13,645 bases of DNA from Gammaproteobacteria bacterium (GCA_003556835.1 PWQG01000275.1:1-13645); one strand, 5' to 3'. Counted from the stretch's first letter, positions 1 to 5,586 are shown. Program-made: numbers and translations. The notes: generated by a model from the letters alone, not told the origin.

Positions 1-671
1 AGCATGTCCACCTGCATTGTCTGATCCCCGGCGGGGCTTTGGGCAGCAACGGGCAGTGGCATCCTGCCCGGAGCAACTATCTGTTCCCGGTCAGGGCCTT
101 GTCGCGCCACTTCCGGGGTCAAATGGTGTCGCTGCTCCGCCAGGCGGCAACACGCGGAGAACTCAGCCGTGTGACTCGATCGGGACAAGTTGATGAGATG
201 CTCGATCGTTTGATGGCGATCGACTGGGTGGTCTATAGCAAACACTGTCTTGACCACACTGCCAGCGTCGTCGACTACCTGGCCCGCTACACCCACCGGA
301 TTGCCATCAACAACGCTCGTATCCTGGAAGTCAATGACACGGAGGTGGCCTTTCGCTACACCGACTACCGGGATAGCAACACCATCAAAACACTGCACTT
401 GACCGGGCAGGAGTTCGTCAGGCGCTTCCTGATGCACGTTCTGCCCAAGGGCCTGATGCGTGTCCGGCATTTTGGCTTTCTGGCCAACTGCTGTCGAAGA
501 GCGCAGTTAGCACGCATCAGGCAGGCGCTCTGCGATCCTAAAGACGATCCCGCTGAACCCAGTCGCCCATCCAGACCAGAAACTTGGCTGTGTCCGAGGT
601 GTAACTCTGGCCGCTTGCACCGGGTCAGAGTCATATCGCCAACACGAACCCAGCCCCATGCACCAGGATAA
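1..671 (+). CDS. IS91-family transposase (HUH, rolling-circle type), 5' end cut by the window edge
   Basis: The reading frame is already open at base 3 and runs to the TAA at 669-671, so only the C-terminal part is visible and the TTG at 39 is not the start. The first visible residues read HVHLHCLIPGGAL, which contains the HUH (His-hydrophobic-His) metal-binding motif of Y1/Y2 rolling-circle transposases. Near bases 276-300 comes YLARYTHRIAI, the conserved YxxxY block whose tyrosines nick DNA in IS91 relatives. The C-terminus carries a CPRC zinc-knuckle-like motif, also usual in the family. Such proteins move DNA by single-strand nicking without making target duplications and can carry neighbouring sequence along. 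The family call is secure. The element's boundaries are not: the upstream terminus is outside the window and the downstream one cannot be fixed by eye. Confidence 0.9.
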   Translation, partial: HVHLHCLIPGGALGSNGQWHPARSNYLFPVRALSRHFRGQMVSLLRQAATRGELSRVTRSGQVDEMLDRLMAIDWVVYSKHCLDHTASVVDYLARYTHRIAINNARILEVNDTEVAFRYTDYRDSNTIKTLHLTGQEFVRRFLMHVLPKGLMRVRHFGFLANCCRRAQLARIRQALCDPKDDPAEPSRPSRPETWLCPRCNSGRLHRVRVISPTRTQPHAPG

Positions 672-1268
672 AGACATCGAATTGCGCTGACTGACAATTT
701 GACTGCCGGTCAATCGGCTCCTGACAGGAGCTGCGGCGTCGCTCGGCCCAAAACTGGAAATTACGCCAATTTCCGGCTACATTGAGCCTCAAGGGTTCAG
801 AAGGCGGCGAAAAAATGGGGTCAGTGACGCGCAAATTCGGCTCAGCGTGGCAATGGGGCAGCAAATGGCTGCTGCAAAATCTCGTCCCGCAAAAACAATC
901 CCCAATAGTTAAGAACGAGCCACTCTGATGGGCGGCTCAGTTCAACTGGCATCTATCCGCCATGCTGCGCACGGCCGATAAATGCTTATAGGTTAGCTGT
1001 GTGTATGCGTAGTTCAAAACTGGCATCGTGGTAGCCATCAAGCTTTGGTCTTTTTGCCGGGCTAGCTTCAGTGGGTCCGGAGAACGCTTCGCACTTCGGA
1101 AGCAGTAGCAAGTCCGTGTGGTGCCAACTGAGAGTTGGCAACCAGGTAGGCCAGCTTCCGGGCGAGTCGGGCCGGAAAGTTCGTCGTTTCGTTTCGCCCA
1201 GTGGCAGTCGAGTTCTTGAATCGGCTTCGCCCAGCAATCGTGGTAAATTCAAGTCAATGGGCATCCCC
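672..1268. other. Non-coding stretch between transposase and first attC-like site
   Basis: I see no convincing gene here. The short open frames on both strands lack ribosome-binding sites and family signatures. It holds the two hairpins at 717-774 and a further perfect one, TGCCAAC-TGAGA-GTTGGCA, at 1122-1140. It probably contains the end of the IS91-type element and a decayed cassette or its flank, but I find no second attC core in it. Confidence 0.5.
717..774. repeat. Two short perfect hairpins downstream of the transposase
   Basis: GCTCCT-GAC-AGGAGC (717-731) and GGAAATT-ACGCC-AATTTCC (756-774) are perfect inverted repeats with 3- and 5-base loops. Subterminal hairpins are typical of IS91-like ends, so one of them may mark the element's downstream terminus. 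Neither is followed by a T-run, so a rho-independent terminator is less likely. The hairpins are read directly; their role is inference. Confidence 0.4.
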
Positions 1269-1362
1269 AGCTAACAATGGGTTCAACCGGACGCGGGGTA
1301 AGCTCCGGGCCGGCTTCGCCGGGTTGGTTGGGTGGCCGCGCCGGTTAACCCAAACGTTATGC
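1269..1362 (+). other. attC-like integron recombination site
   Basis: The outer boxes are AGCTAAC (1269-1275, one mismatch to RYYYAAC) and GTTATGC (1356-1362, one mismatch to GTTRRRY). The inner boxes are GGGTTCAACCGG (1279-1290) and CCGGTTAACCC (1341-1351). The inner boxes pair perfectly except for one extra base in the left arm, which is the extrahelical base expected of attC. The 50 bases between them fold on themselves (CCGGC-TTCG-CCGG). Size (94 bp) and architecture fit chromosomal-integron attC sites. Integrase would be expected to cut at G/TTATGC, which places the following parDE genes at the start of the next cassette. Confidence 0.75.
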
Positions 1363-1363
1363 G

Positions 1364-1666
1364 CTATGAAAGATAGGAGTCCGGATCCATGCGCTCATGA
1401 AGGATTCGAATGATCTCCACCATGTCAGTTACGCGGTAGTAGATGACGTGTGAGCCTTCGGGAAACTTGCGGTAGCCTTCGGAAATCTCATCGCAGATTT
1501 TGCCGATCGAGTCGTTTTCGGCAATAAGCGCAATCGCTTGATTAAGCTGCCCAAGGTATTGGTTTCTTTTTGCTTTTCCCCATCTGCGTTCTGTGAATCG
1601 ACCGATCCGCAGCAAATCTTGTTTAGCCGCGCGGGAGACCCGGAACTGGCCTTTAGACACGTGCAC
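1364..1666 (-). CDS. parE: ParE-like toxin of the RelE/ParE superfamily
   Basis: This protein of about 100 aa has the RelE/ParE fold signature. An N-terminal helical pair (SRAAKQDLLRIGRFTERRWG) is followed by the strands GYRKFPEGSHVIYYR and EIIRILHERMDP, where the ILHERMD block is typical of ParE. ParE toxins poison DNA gyrase; RelE relatives cleave mRNA. The R-H-R set used by RelE-type RNases is not obvious, so ParE is favoured. It follows parD with a 14-base overlap (1653-1666), so the two are translationally coupled. The start is a GTG at 1666, and another GTG two codons later (1660) is equally possible. The stop lies directly beside the attC-like site at 1269-1362. The pair therefore runs against the usual direction of cassette genes, which implies its own promoter. 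Confidence 0.88.
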   Translation of the reverse strand: MHVSKGQFRVSRAAKQDLLRIGRFTERRWGKAKRNQYLGQLNQAIALIAENDSIGKICDEISEGYRKFPEGSHVIYYRVTDMVEIIRILHERMDPDSYLS

Positions 1667-1895
1667 TTTCGTCCAGTTCGGAGATCACGGATTCCAGCGA
1701 GTAATCGCCGAATCCGCTCTCCTCGCCTTCGCGAAGTGCCTGTCGCAAAGCTCGAACTTTTTCCTCTCGTTCCTCGAGCAGTCGCAGGGCTGAGCGGATA
1801 ACCTCGCTCGCCGAACCGTAGCGGCCTTCCGACAACTGTTGGGAAATGAACTCGTCAAAGTGTCTGCCTAATGTAATGCTAGTGTTTCTTGCCAT
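1653..1895 (-). CDS. parD: ParD-like ribbon-helix-helix antitoxin
   Basis: This is an 80-aa antitoxin starting MARNTSITLGRHFDEF, an almost textbook ParD N-terminus. The ribbon-helix-helix DNA-binding part (about residues 1-45, with GRYGSASEVIRSALRLLEERE) is followed by an acidic tail (ESGFGDYSLESVISELDE) that would wrap ParE. I chose the ATG at 1895 because family proteins begin there; the frame is open further upstream to 1958 but that part shows no ParD-like sequence. It is the first gene of the parDE operon and should repress it by binding upstream. It neutralises the toxin encoded by the overlapping parE. Confidence 0.92.
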   Translation of the reverse strand: MARNTSITLGRHFDEFISQQLSEGRYGSASEVIRSALRLLEEREEKVRALRQALREGEESGFGDYSLESVISELDESARV

Positions 1896-1919
1896 GGTGA
1901 ACCTACGGGATACCAGAAA

Positions 1920-1958
1920 GTACCGAAATATGGTACGCCCGGGCGACCATGGCTGCAA
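1920..1958 (-). promoter_or_regulatory. Candidate parDE promoter and operator
   Basis: An inverted repeat GTACC-N7-GGTAC (1920-1924 and 1932-1936) sits 25 bases upstream of parD and is a plausible ParD operator. Read on the minus strand, TTGCAG (1958-1953) and TACCAT (1935-1930) are 17 bases apart and make a weak promoter that overlaps the repeat. The -35 hexamer would lie inside the left arm of the second attC-like site. The repeat is seen directly; the promoter is a weak consensus match. Confidence 0.4.
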
Positions 1959-2033
1959 CTGGGTGCCATTACGCTCTGTGCCGGCGATCTCGGGCGAGCT
2001 TGGCGGCTGTGCTGGGTCACCCGAACGTTAAAG
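1953..2033 (+). other. Second, degenerate attC-like site
   Basis: The right box GTTAAAG (2027-2033) fits GTTRRRY at six of seven positions and is preceded by CACCC (2018-2022). The left side offers CTGCAAC (1953-1959) and GGGTG (1961-1965), which pair with them. The middle folds through GCCG/CGGC and CTCG/CGAG. The pairing is shorter than in the first site and the two spacers differ in length, so this is less certain. Position supports it: it closes the parDE segment and lies 19 bases before the next gene, as expected in a cassette array. Confidence 0.4.
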
Positions 2034-2052
2034 ACTTCAAGAGGAATTTGAT

Positions 2053-2403
2053 GTGTTGAATCGAGCCGCGCTGCTTCTTCGTTACAAGGCCCCAGCTGTC
2101 CGATGGATTAATGACGTTGATCCCAATCCATCGGCAAGGCCGGTGACCCTGGAAGACGTGAACTCCGAACGGACGGTGTACCTGATCAGCGATGAGGACG
2201 CGGATTCTTCAGATGCGGTCCGGAGCTGGGTCGAGGTGAACTTTCGGGCGCTCTTTGAGAGTGAGTTGGAAGCCTGGTATACCGATCCCGAACTGTGGCC
2301 GGGTCCGCTCAGCCTTGAACTCTTCGATGAGTGGTTCGCGGTGGAGTGCCATTCTCTGGTCGTCGATACGGTTGGTGACGCGATCGTCGACGATGAAGCA
2401 TGA
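2053..2403 (+). CDS. Unrecognised small acidic cassette-type protein
   Basis: I do not recognise this 116-aa protein. It is acidic, rich in Asp, Glu and Trp, and has no signal peptide, membrane segment or obvious catalytic motif. The C-terminal half (ELFDEWFAVECHSLVVDTV) looks like a compact fold that ends in an acidic tail. The start is GTG at 2053, preceded by AAGAGGAA (2039-2046), a reasonable ribosome-binding site. An ATG two bases upstream is out of frame and meets a stop at once. It begins 19 bases after the degenerate attC-like site and reads in the cassette direction, so it is probably an integron cassette gene. No attC-like site could be found between its stop and 2500. It is convergent with the chaperone gene at 2500-2952. 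Confidence 0.7.
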   Translation: MLNRAALLLRYKAPAVRWINDVDPNPSARPVTLEDVNSERTVYLISDEDADSSDAVRSWVEVNFRALFESELEAWYTDPELWPGPLSLELFDEWFAVECHSLVVDTVGDAIVDDEA

Positions 2404-2499
2404 AGCGGGGCTCAAGGTTTGATGGTTTATGCGCGCGCCAGTCGCCGGCCTTTGGGTTCTGGAATAGGGCCTCCAAATGGTCGCCTGCATCGAGTTGGC

Positions 2500-2952
2500 T
2501 CAGGGGGCTTCGGTCTTTTGTCCAGGGCGCTGCCCATCGGGTTCTAGCAAACGAAAGTTAATGGTCGGTAGTTTGACCGCGCCCCACGGCGCGCGGGAGG
2601 TGAAAAGGGCGACGAATTCCCTCATTGCTGAATAAAGGACGGATGCGCCGTTGACACGGATGAGGCGTTCGAGATTGTCGTGCTGGAAGGATTCATCGGC
2701 GCGGAATAGGCCGATTGCAGTAAAGTGCAGCTCGTAGGGGGCTGGTTCGGGAAAGTCGGGGTGGCTGGACAGGTCAACCTGGACCTGCCATTGGCGATCC
2801 GACTCGGGGTTGCTGCCGGCTTCGACGCTGAGGTTGAAGCGCCGGAGGTCGGCCGCGTGCCAGGCTTCGATATCTTTGACCGTGATGCTGGGCTCTGCGA
2901 CGCACTGCATCCGTTCGTAGAAGTAGTGCTCAAGCTGCAGCGGCGAATTCAT
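2500..2952 (-). CDS. SecB-like chaperone of a toxin-antitoxin-chaperone (TAC) system
   Basis: This 150-aa protein resembles SecB. After MNSPLQLEHYFYERM come beta strands (WQVQVDLSS, YELHFTAIGLF), then YSAMREFVALFTSR and AVKLPTINF, the family's helix followed by a PxxNF ending. I start at ATG 2952, with GGAG 8 bases upstream; the frame is open to 3030 but that part is antisense to the antitoxin. It overlaps the HigA-like antitoxin by 23 bases (2930-2952), as third gene of the order toxin, antitoxin, chaperone. In TAC systems, for example HigBA-Rv1957 of Mycobacterium tuberculosis, such a protein binds a C-terminal extension of the antitoxin and protects it from aggregation and proteolysis. That role here is inferred from context. 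General SecB secretion function is less likely. Confidence 0.85.
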   Translation of the reverse strand: MNSPLQLEHYFYERMQCVAEPSITVKDIEAWHAADLRRFNLSVEAGSNPESDRQWQVQVDLSSHPDFPEPAPYELHFTAIGLFRADESFQHDNLERLIRVNGASVLYSAMREFVALFTSRAPWGAVKLPTINFRLLEPDGQRPGQKTEAP

Positions 2953-3343
2953 CGTTGGTCTCCGCAGTCTCAGAAAGCGTGTACTGCATGCGGTTGGAGA
3001 TGGTAGGCCGGATGCTGGCAAGGTCGGCAATCGGTGGGCGCGAAGTGACTACGTGGAACCATCGCGCGTTGTCTTCTTTGCCACATGCGCGCACATGCAG
3101 CTCGCCGTCGAGGGCGCGGACGAGTTTGACCATGGTTTCCAGCGTGAAGTTGGTGCTGCCGCGCAGGATTTTGGTGATGTAGGCGGGGCTGGTGTCGATC
3201 CGACGTGCCAGTTCGCTTTTGCTGACGCCTCGGCGGTTCATCAAGGTCTCAAGTGAGTCGGTGAAGTCCATTTCCACGTTGGCGAGCTCGTAGTCGAGCG
3301 TGCCCCGGAAGCTGTCAAGCACATTGGATTGCTTCTGGTTCAT
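2930..3343 (-). CDS. higA: HigA-like XRE antitoxin with C-terminal extension
   Basis: This is a 137-aa protein. An N-terminal helix is followed by a Cro/C1-type helix-turn-helix at about residues 27-84, with ELARRIDTSPAYITKILRG as the core. A tail of about 50 residues (88-137) contains ARWFHVV and hydrophobic residues. Many HigA antitoxins end soon after the HTH, so the tail is a candidate chaperone-addiction (ChAD) segment for the SecB-like partner. The ATG at 3343 overlaps the toxin's TGA (ATGA), and AGGAGA lies just upstream, so translation is coupled. It should repress its own operon through the palindrome at 3756-3771 and neutralise the HigB-like toxin. The antitoxin class is clear; the ChAD role of the tail is inference. 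Confidence 0.9.
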   Translation of the reverse strand: MNQKQSNVLDSFRGTLDYELANVEMDFTDSLETLMNRRGVSKSELARRIDTSPAYITKILRGSTNFTLETMVKLVRALDGELHVRACGKEDNARWFHVVTSRPPIADLASIRPTISNRMQYTLSETAETNDEFAAAA

Positions 3344-3753
3344 TTTCTCTCCTGTTGGTCATCCTCGACCCATTCGAGCAGGTTCTGGTTGCGGGCATTG
3401 CGGAACTCTGCAAGGATGCGCTCTGCGCGCTGGATTTCTCTCTTCGGTGTCTGCTGGGATTTCTTGACGAAGCCGCTGGTGCAGAGAATCAGTTGGTTGC
3501 CGTCATGGGCGAAAAGGACTCTCAGCGATCCGTGAATCAATTCCCAAATCTCGCCCTGTATTTGATGACATTTGGCCGTGCCTAGACGCGGGCCGTTGGC
3601 GGCAACCCGGTCAAACAGCGCGATCATTCGTGTGGCCTCTCGCTGTTTGTTGGCGCCCAGATCGGCAAAAAATCCCGAAACCTTTCCGACTCCAGCGGCG
3701 TCGACCACTTCGACCAGGTTCCAAGATTTCTTGCTGAGTGACCGGACGTACAT
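3340..3753 (-). CDS. higB: HigB-like toxin (RelE/ParE superfamily, Gp49-like)
   Basis: This 137-aa protein has the Gp49/HigB pattern: an N-terminal strand WNLVEVVD, helices around FFADLG and REATRMIALFD, then IWELIHGSLRVLFAHDGN, ILCTSGFVKKSQQTP and KREIQRAERIL. The GFVKKSQQTP block is diagnostic. These toxins are usually ribosome-dependent mRNA endonucleases. It is the first gene of the TAC operon, with toxin before antitoxin as is normal for hig, and overlaps higA by four bases. The C-terminus is longer than most (an acidic tail after EFRNARN). The ATG at 3753 has AGG about 7 bases upstream, but the best promoter match overlaps this codon, so the mRNA may be leaderless or the promoter may lie elsewhere. 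Confidence 0.88.
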   Translation of the reverse strand: MYVRSLSKKSWNLVEVVDAAGVGKVSGFFADLGANKQREATRMIALFDRVAANGPRLGTAKCHQIQGEIWELIHGSLRVLFAHDGNQLILCTSGFVKKSQQTPKREIQRAERILAEFRNARNQNLLEWVEDDQQERK

Positions 3754-3781
3754 TATTAACCTGTGGGTTAAATGTTGTCAA
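3752..3781 (-). promoter_or_regulatory. TAC operon promoter with a perfect 16-bp palindromic operator
   Basis: TTAACCTGTGGGTTAA (3756-3771) is a perfect inverted repeat of six-base arms around four bases, ending three bases from the toxin start codon. On the minus strand TTGACA (3781-3776) is a full -35 consensus, and AATAAT (3757-3752) matches -10 at five of six positions with 18-base spacing. The palindrome fills the spacer, so a bound HigA would block RNA polymerase. Transcription would then begin within the first codons of higB, which is odd (see findings). Confidence 0.65.
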
Positions 3782-3797
3782 TTCAAGTTTGCGACGC

Positions 3798-4018
3798 CTA
3801 GTTATGGCTGAGCCGGATTGAGCCGTCCGGGCTTTTGGCCACCATTCCCAGCTCCGTCAGGGCGTCCAGGACTTCGTTGACCGACTTTTCCGGGCTGCGT
3901 TTGAAGCGGCCTGCGAGCGCCTGGGCGGTCATGGGGGTGGTGGCGCCGGGGCGGCCGATTAGTTTTTCGCCGAGGTCTTGCCAGCCGTAGGCCTGGAAGA
4001 CGGCGCGGTTGAGGTCGT
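3798..4018 (-). pseudogene. Orphan methyltransferase 3' end, copy 3 (internally deleted)
   Basis: On the minus strand this reads as the C-terminus of the large methyltransferase: NRAVFQAYGWQDLGEKLIG, then GRPGATTP fused directly to MTAQALAGRFKRSPEK, ending RLSHN with TAG at 3798. Against copy 1 it lacks about 291 bp (97 codons, in frame). The two sides meet in the shared GGGTGGTGG-like sequence at 3934-3943. From 3943 to 4018 it differs from copy 1 at only two positions by hand count, including the stretch ATTAGTTTTTCGCCG where copy 2 differs. Homology stops at 4018, and the frame meets a TGA soon upstream without a start codon. It is therefore a remnant rather than a gene. It lies between the TAC promoter and the BrnT-like gene. 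Confidence 0.85.
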
Positions 4019-4042
4019 ATCGAAGCTGGTGCGCCTCTAAAT

Positions 4043-4106
4043 CAGCACTAAGTCAATGAAAGTCATAGGAATACAAGCGGACTGTCAATTTTCACAATAA
4101 GTGCTG
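4043..4106. repeat. Inverted repeat pair beside copy 3
   Basis: CAGCACT (4043-4049) and AGTGCTG (4100-4106) are inverted copies about 50 bases apart. Looser similarity continues inwards (AATGAAA on one side, TTTCACA on the other). They sit just where copy 3 loses homology to the methyltransferase gene. They could be the scar of an excised or decayed insertion sequence, or chance. No transposase remains here. Confidence 0.3.
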
Positions 4107-4121
4107 TTGTGTATATACAAT
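4091..4121 (+). promoter_or_regulatory. Candidate promoter and operator of the BrnT/BrnA-like pair
   Basis: TTCACA (4091-4096) is one mismatch from the -35 consensus. TATACA (4114-4119) lies 17 bases further on, and the better -10 match TACAAT (4116-4121) lies 19 bases further on. The perfect palindrome TGTATATACA (4110-4119) overlaps the -10 region and recurs inside the palindrome at 4435-4450, so it is probably the antitoxin's operator. A promoter here excludes a start codon at 4109 and favours the TTG at 4154. Confidence 0.5.
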
Positions 4122-4153
4122 ATAGGCCGGTAGTCATTTGTGGGGTTGGGCTA

Positions 4154-4432
4154 TTGAAACTGATCATTTCCGCAAAAGTGGCTGGAAAACTGGCGAAAAA
4201 GCATAACGTCACTGAAGACGAAATTGTCGAATGTTTCGCCAATAGGACAGCGGGTTTTCTGTTGGACGAGCGCGAGTATCATAAGACAGAACCGCCGACT
4301 AGGTGGTTCGTCGCGGAGACTAACAGGGGCAGGCTCCTCAAGGTGGTCTTCGTGCCGACCAACGGCATTTTCATTAAAACTGCCTACGAGGCAAACGCTG
4401 ACGAAATCAGAATATATAACTCAAAAGCATAA
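4154..4432 (+). CDS. brnT: BrnT-like toxin (small RelE-fold-type protein)
   Basis: This 92-aa protein begins LKLIISAKVAGKLAKKH and continues with the helix VTEDEIVECFANR and the strands RWFVAETNRGRLLKVVFV and GIFIKTAYEA. That layout matches small BrnT-type proteins often misannotated as ADP-ribosyl-(dinitrogen reductase) hydrolase. BrnT toxins block translation by cutting RNA, with a RelE-like fold. I chose TTG 4154 because family proteins start at this Lys-Leu-Ile segment. TGGGGTTGGG (4141-4150) gives a modest ribosome-binding site, and the promoter signals lie at 4091-4121. The frame stays open upstream to a GTG at 4109. It precedes the CopG/BrnA-like antitoxin by 51 bases. Confidence 0.75.
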   Translation: MKLIISAKVAGKLAKKHNVTEDEIVECFANRTAGFLLDEREYHKTEPPTRWFVAETNRGRLLKVVFVPTNGIFIKTAYEANADEIRIYNSKA

Positions 4433-4434
4433 TT

Positions 4435-4450
4435 TTCTGTATATACAGAA
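4435..4450. promoter_or_regulatory. Perfect 16-bp palindrome between toxin and antitoxin
   Basis: TTCTGTATATACAGAA is a perfect palindrome three bases after the toxin stop and 33 bases before the antitoxin start. Its core TGTATATACA is identical to the palindrome in the promoter region at 4110-4119. The two sites probably bind the ribbon-helix-helix antitoxin. The internal one could tune antitoxin expression or cooperate with the first by looping. The sequence is direct observation; the binding is inferred. Confidence 0.6.
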
Positions 4451-4483
4451 TTTTGTTACAGATCAATTGACAAGGAGATGACG

Positions 4484-4825
4484 ATGACCAAGCAGAGGAT
4501 TCCGAGCACCAGTGACGCATGGGAAGACGGCACGCTTGGGCAAGATGAAAAATTCGTTAAGGTCGACGAGAATCCGGATGAACTGGAGGCGCTGATTGAT
4601 GAAGGTTTGAAGCTCAAGCTCATCTCGATTCGGCTGAAGGAATCGTTGATTAGTGACCTCAAGCTAATCGCCGAAAGAGAAGGCTTGGGGTATCAGCCCC
4701 TCATGAAGCAGGTCCTGGAGCGATTCGTAGACTCGGAGCTCAAGATGTACGCGCGGAAGCGCATGCGCGAAGCTCAAGTTGGCAATTCTGATGATGACCA
4801 GTCGCGCTCCGCAGCCTGCGGGTGA
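4484..4825 (+). CDS. brnA: BrnA/CopG-like ribbon-helix-helix antitoxin
   Basis: This 113-aa protein has an acidic N-terminal half with the motif AWEDGTLGQDEKFVKV, then a ribbon-helix-helix block at about residues 49-85. That block contains ISIRLKESLISDLKLIAERE and GLGYQPLMKQVLERF, the hallmark of antitoxins paired with BrnT-type toxins. I start at ATG 4484 because AAGGAG (4472-4477) is six bases away; the ATG at 4478 touches that ribosome-binding site. It follows the toxin by 51 bases, a gap that holds the palindrome at 4435-4450. It should neutralise the toxin and repress the operon. The C-terminal tail is charged and probably disordered. Confidence 0.82.
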   Translation: MTKQRIPSTSDAWEDGTLGQDEKFVKVDENPDELEALIDEGLKLKLISIRLKESLISDLKLIAEREGLGYQPLMKQVLERFVDSELKMYARKRMREAQVGNSDDDQSRSAACG

Positions 4826-4836
4826 GTTCAGCTGCA

Positions 4837-4866
4837 AAGGTCCGCATGACGCGGGCCTTGTGCTTT
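4837..4866 (+). terminator. Terminator-like hairpin after the antitoxin
   Basis: AAGGTCCGC (4837-4845) pairs with GCGGGCCTT (4851-4859) across a five-base loop: nine pairs with one G-T wobble. TGTGCTTTT follows. The T-run is short and interrupted, so this is a plausible but imperfect rho-independent terminator, 11 bases after the antitoxin stop. Confidence 0.55.
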
Positions 4867-4927
4867 TGCGGGAAAGTTCAACCCTATAAACCACCTCAGC
4901 CATATTTTTCAAACTTCATTCTGCGGC

Positions 4928-5555
4928 TCAGTGACTTAGCCTGAATGCCTCTCCACTTTCTTCGGTGACCACGCCGATCTCCTGGAGTGCATCGAGCACT
5001 TCCTGCACGGATTTCTCCGGATTGCGTTTGAAGCGGCTTGCCAGCGCTTGGGCGGTCATGGGTGTGGTGGTGAGTTCGGCGCGGATGGCTCGGATTTGGG
5101 CTTGTAGGGTTTTGGGCCAGGGGTGTTTGGTGGTGGTCGCCGTTGCTGCGCCGGCTGTTGCTTCTTCAGCGTCGTCGTTGGTGGCGGCGAGTTGGGTTTG
5201 TTCGGGCGCAGCGTCCGGGGCCTGGTAGTCGGGGCGCAGCCAGCGGATTTGGCCTTGGGCTTCCTCGGCGGCGCGTTGGTGGTTCAGGTCGACGAGGCGC
5301 TGCAGGAGTTGTTCTTCGGCTTCTTGCTGTTCCTCGGGCTTTTCGGGCCAGGGGGTGGTGGCGCCGGGGCGGCCGATCAGGCGGTGGGCCAGGTCTTGCC
5401 AGCCGTAGGCCTGGAAGACGGCGCGGTCGAGGTCGTCGTGGAGTTCGCGCAGGACGGAGACCAGGCCTTGTTCGTGGATTTCTTTTTCCTTGGCGGTCAG
5501 GGGTGGTTCGTCGCTGCCGGGGACGGTCTGGCGGCGCAGGCGTTCGAGGACGTTG
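4928..5555 (-). pseudogene. Orphan methyltransferase 3' end, copy 2
   Basis: On the minus strand this encodes the last 200 or so residues of the methyltransferase, from NVLERLRRQ to EAFRLSH with TGA at 4928. Over 5361-5555 it differs from copy 1 (10621-10815) at 13 of 195 positions by hand count, nine of them clustered at 5374-5390. The low-complexity linker (about 5120-5200) and the last 100 bases diverge much more. Homology ends abruptly after GGACGTTG at 5555. The frame is open a further 75 bases but has only a poor TTG start (5593), so it is probably not translated. Expression as a separate C-terminal domain protein cannot be excluded. It lies directly downstream of the NLR gene. Confidence 0.85.
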
Positions 5556-5572
5556 AACAAACTCTTGATGCA

Positions 5573-5586
5573 TTTCCCGGATTCGC
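5573..5586. repeat. 14-bp direct repeat, left copy (flank of the NLR gene)
   Basis: TTTCCCGGATTCGC occurs here, between the end of copy 2 and the NLR stop codon, and again in the same orientation at 10002-10015 upstream of the NLR gene. GAACAA precedes both copies at a slightly different distance (5555-5560 and 9991-9996). It could be a recombination or insertion footprint of the NLR module. Confidence 0.45.

Noticed and set aside
814..840. GGGGTCAGTGACGCGC-like stretch resembling sequences near REP-associated transposases
   Set aside because: Single, short and without a paired hairpin or neighbouring gene of that kind; not enough to call an element.
986..1274. Short open frames on both strands in the stretch before the first attC-like site
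   Set aside because: They overlap each other on opposite strands, lack ribosome-binding sites and show no family signature.
4109..4153. Upstream GTG (4109) as the start of the BrnT-like toxin
   Set aside because: It lies within the candidate promoter and operator, and the extra 15 residues do not resemble the family N-terminus.
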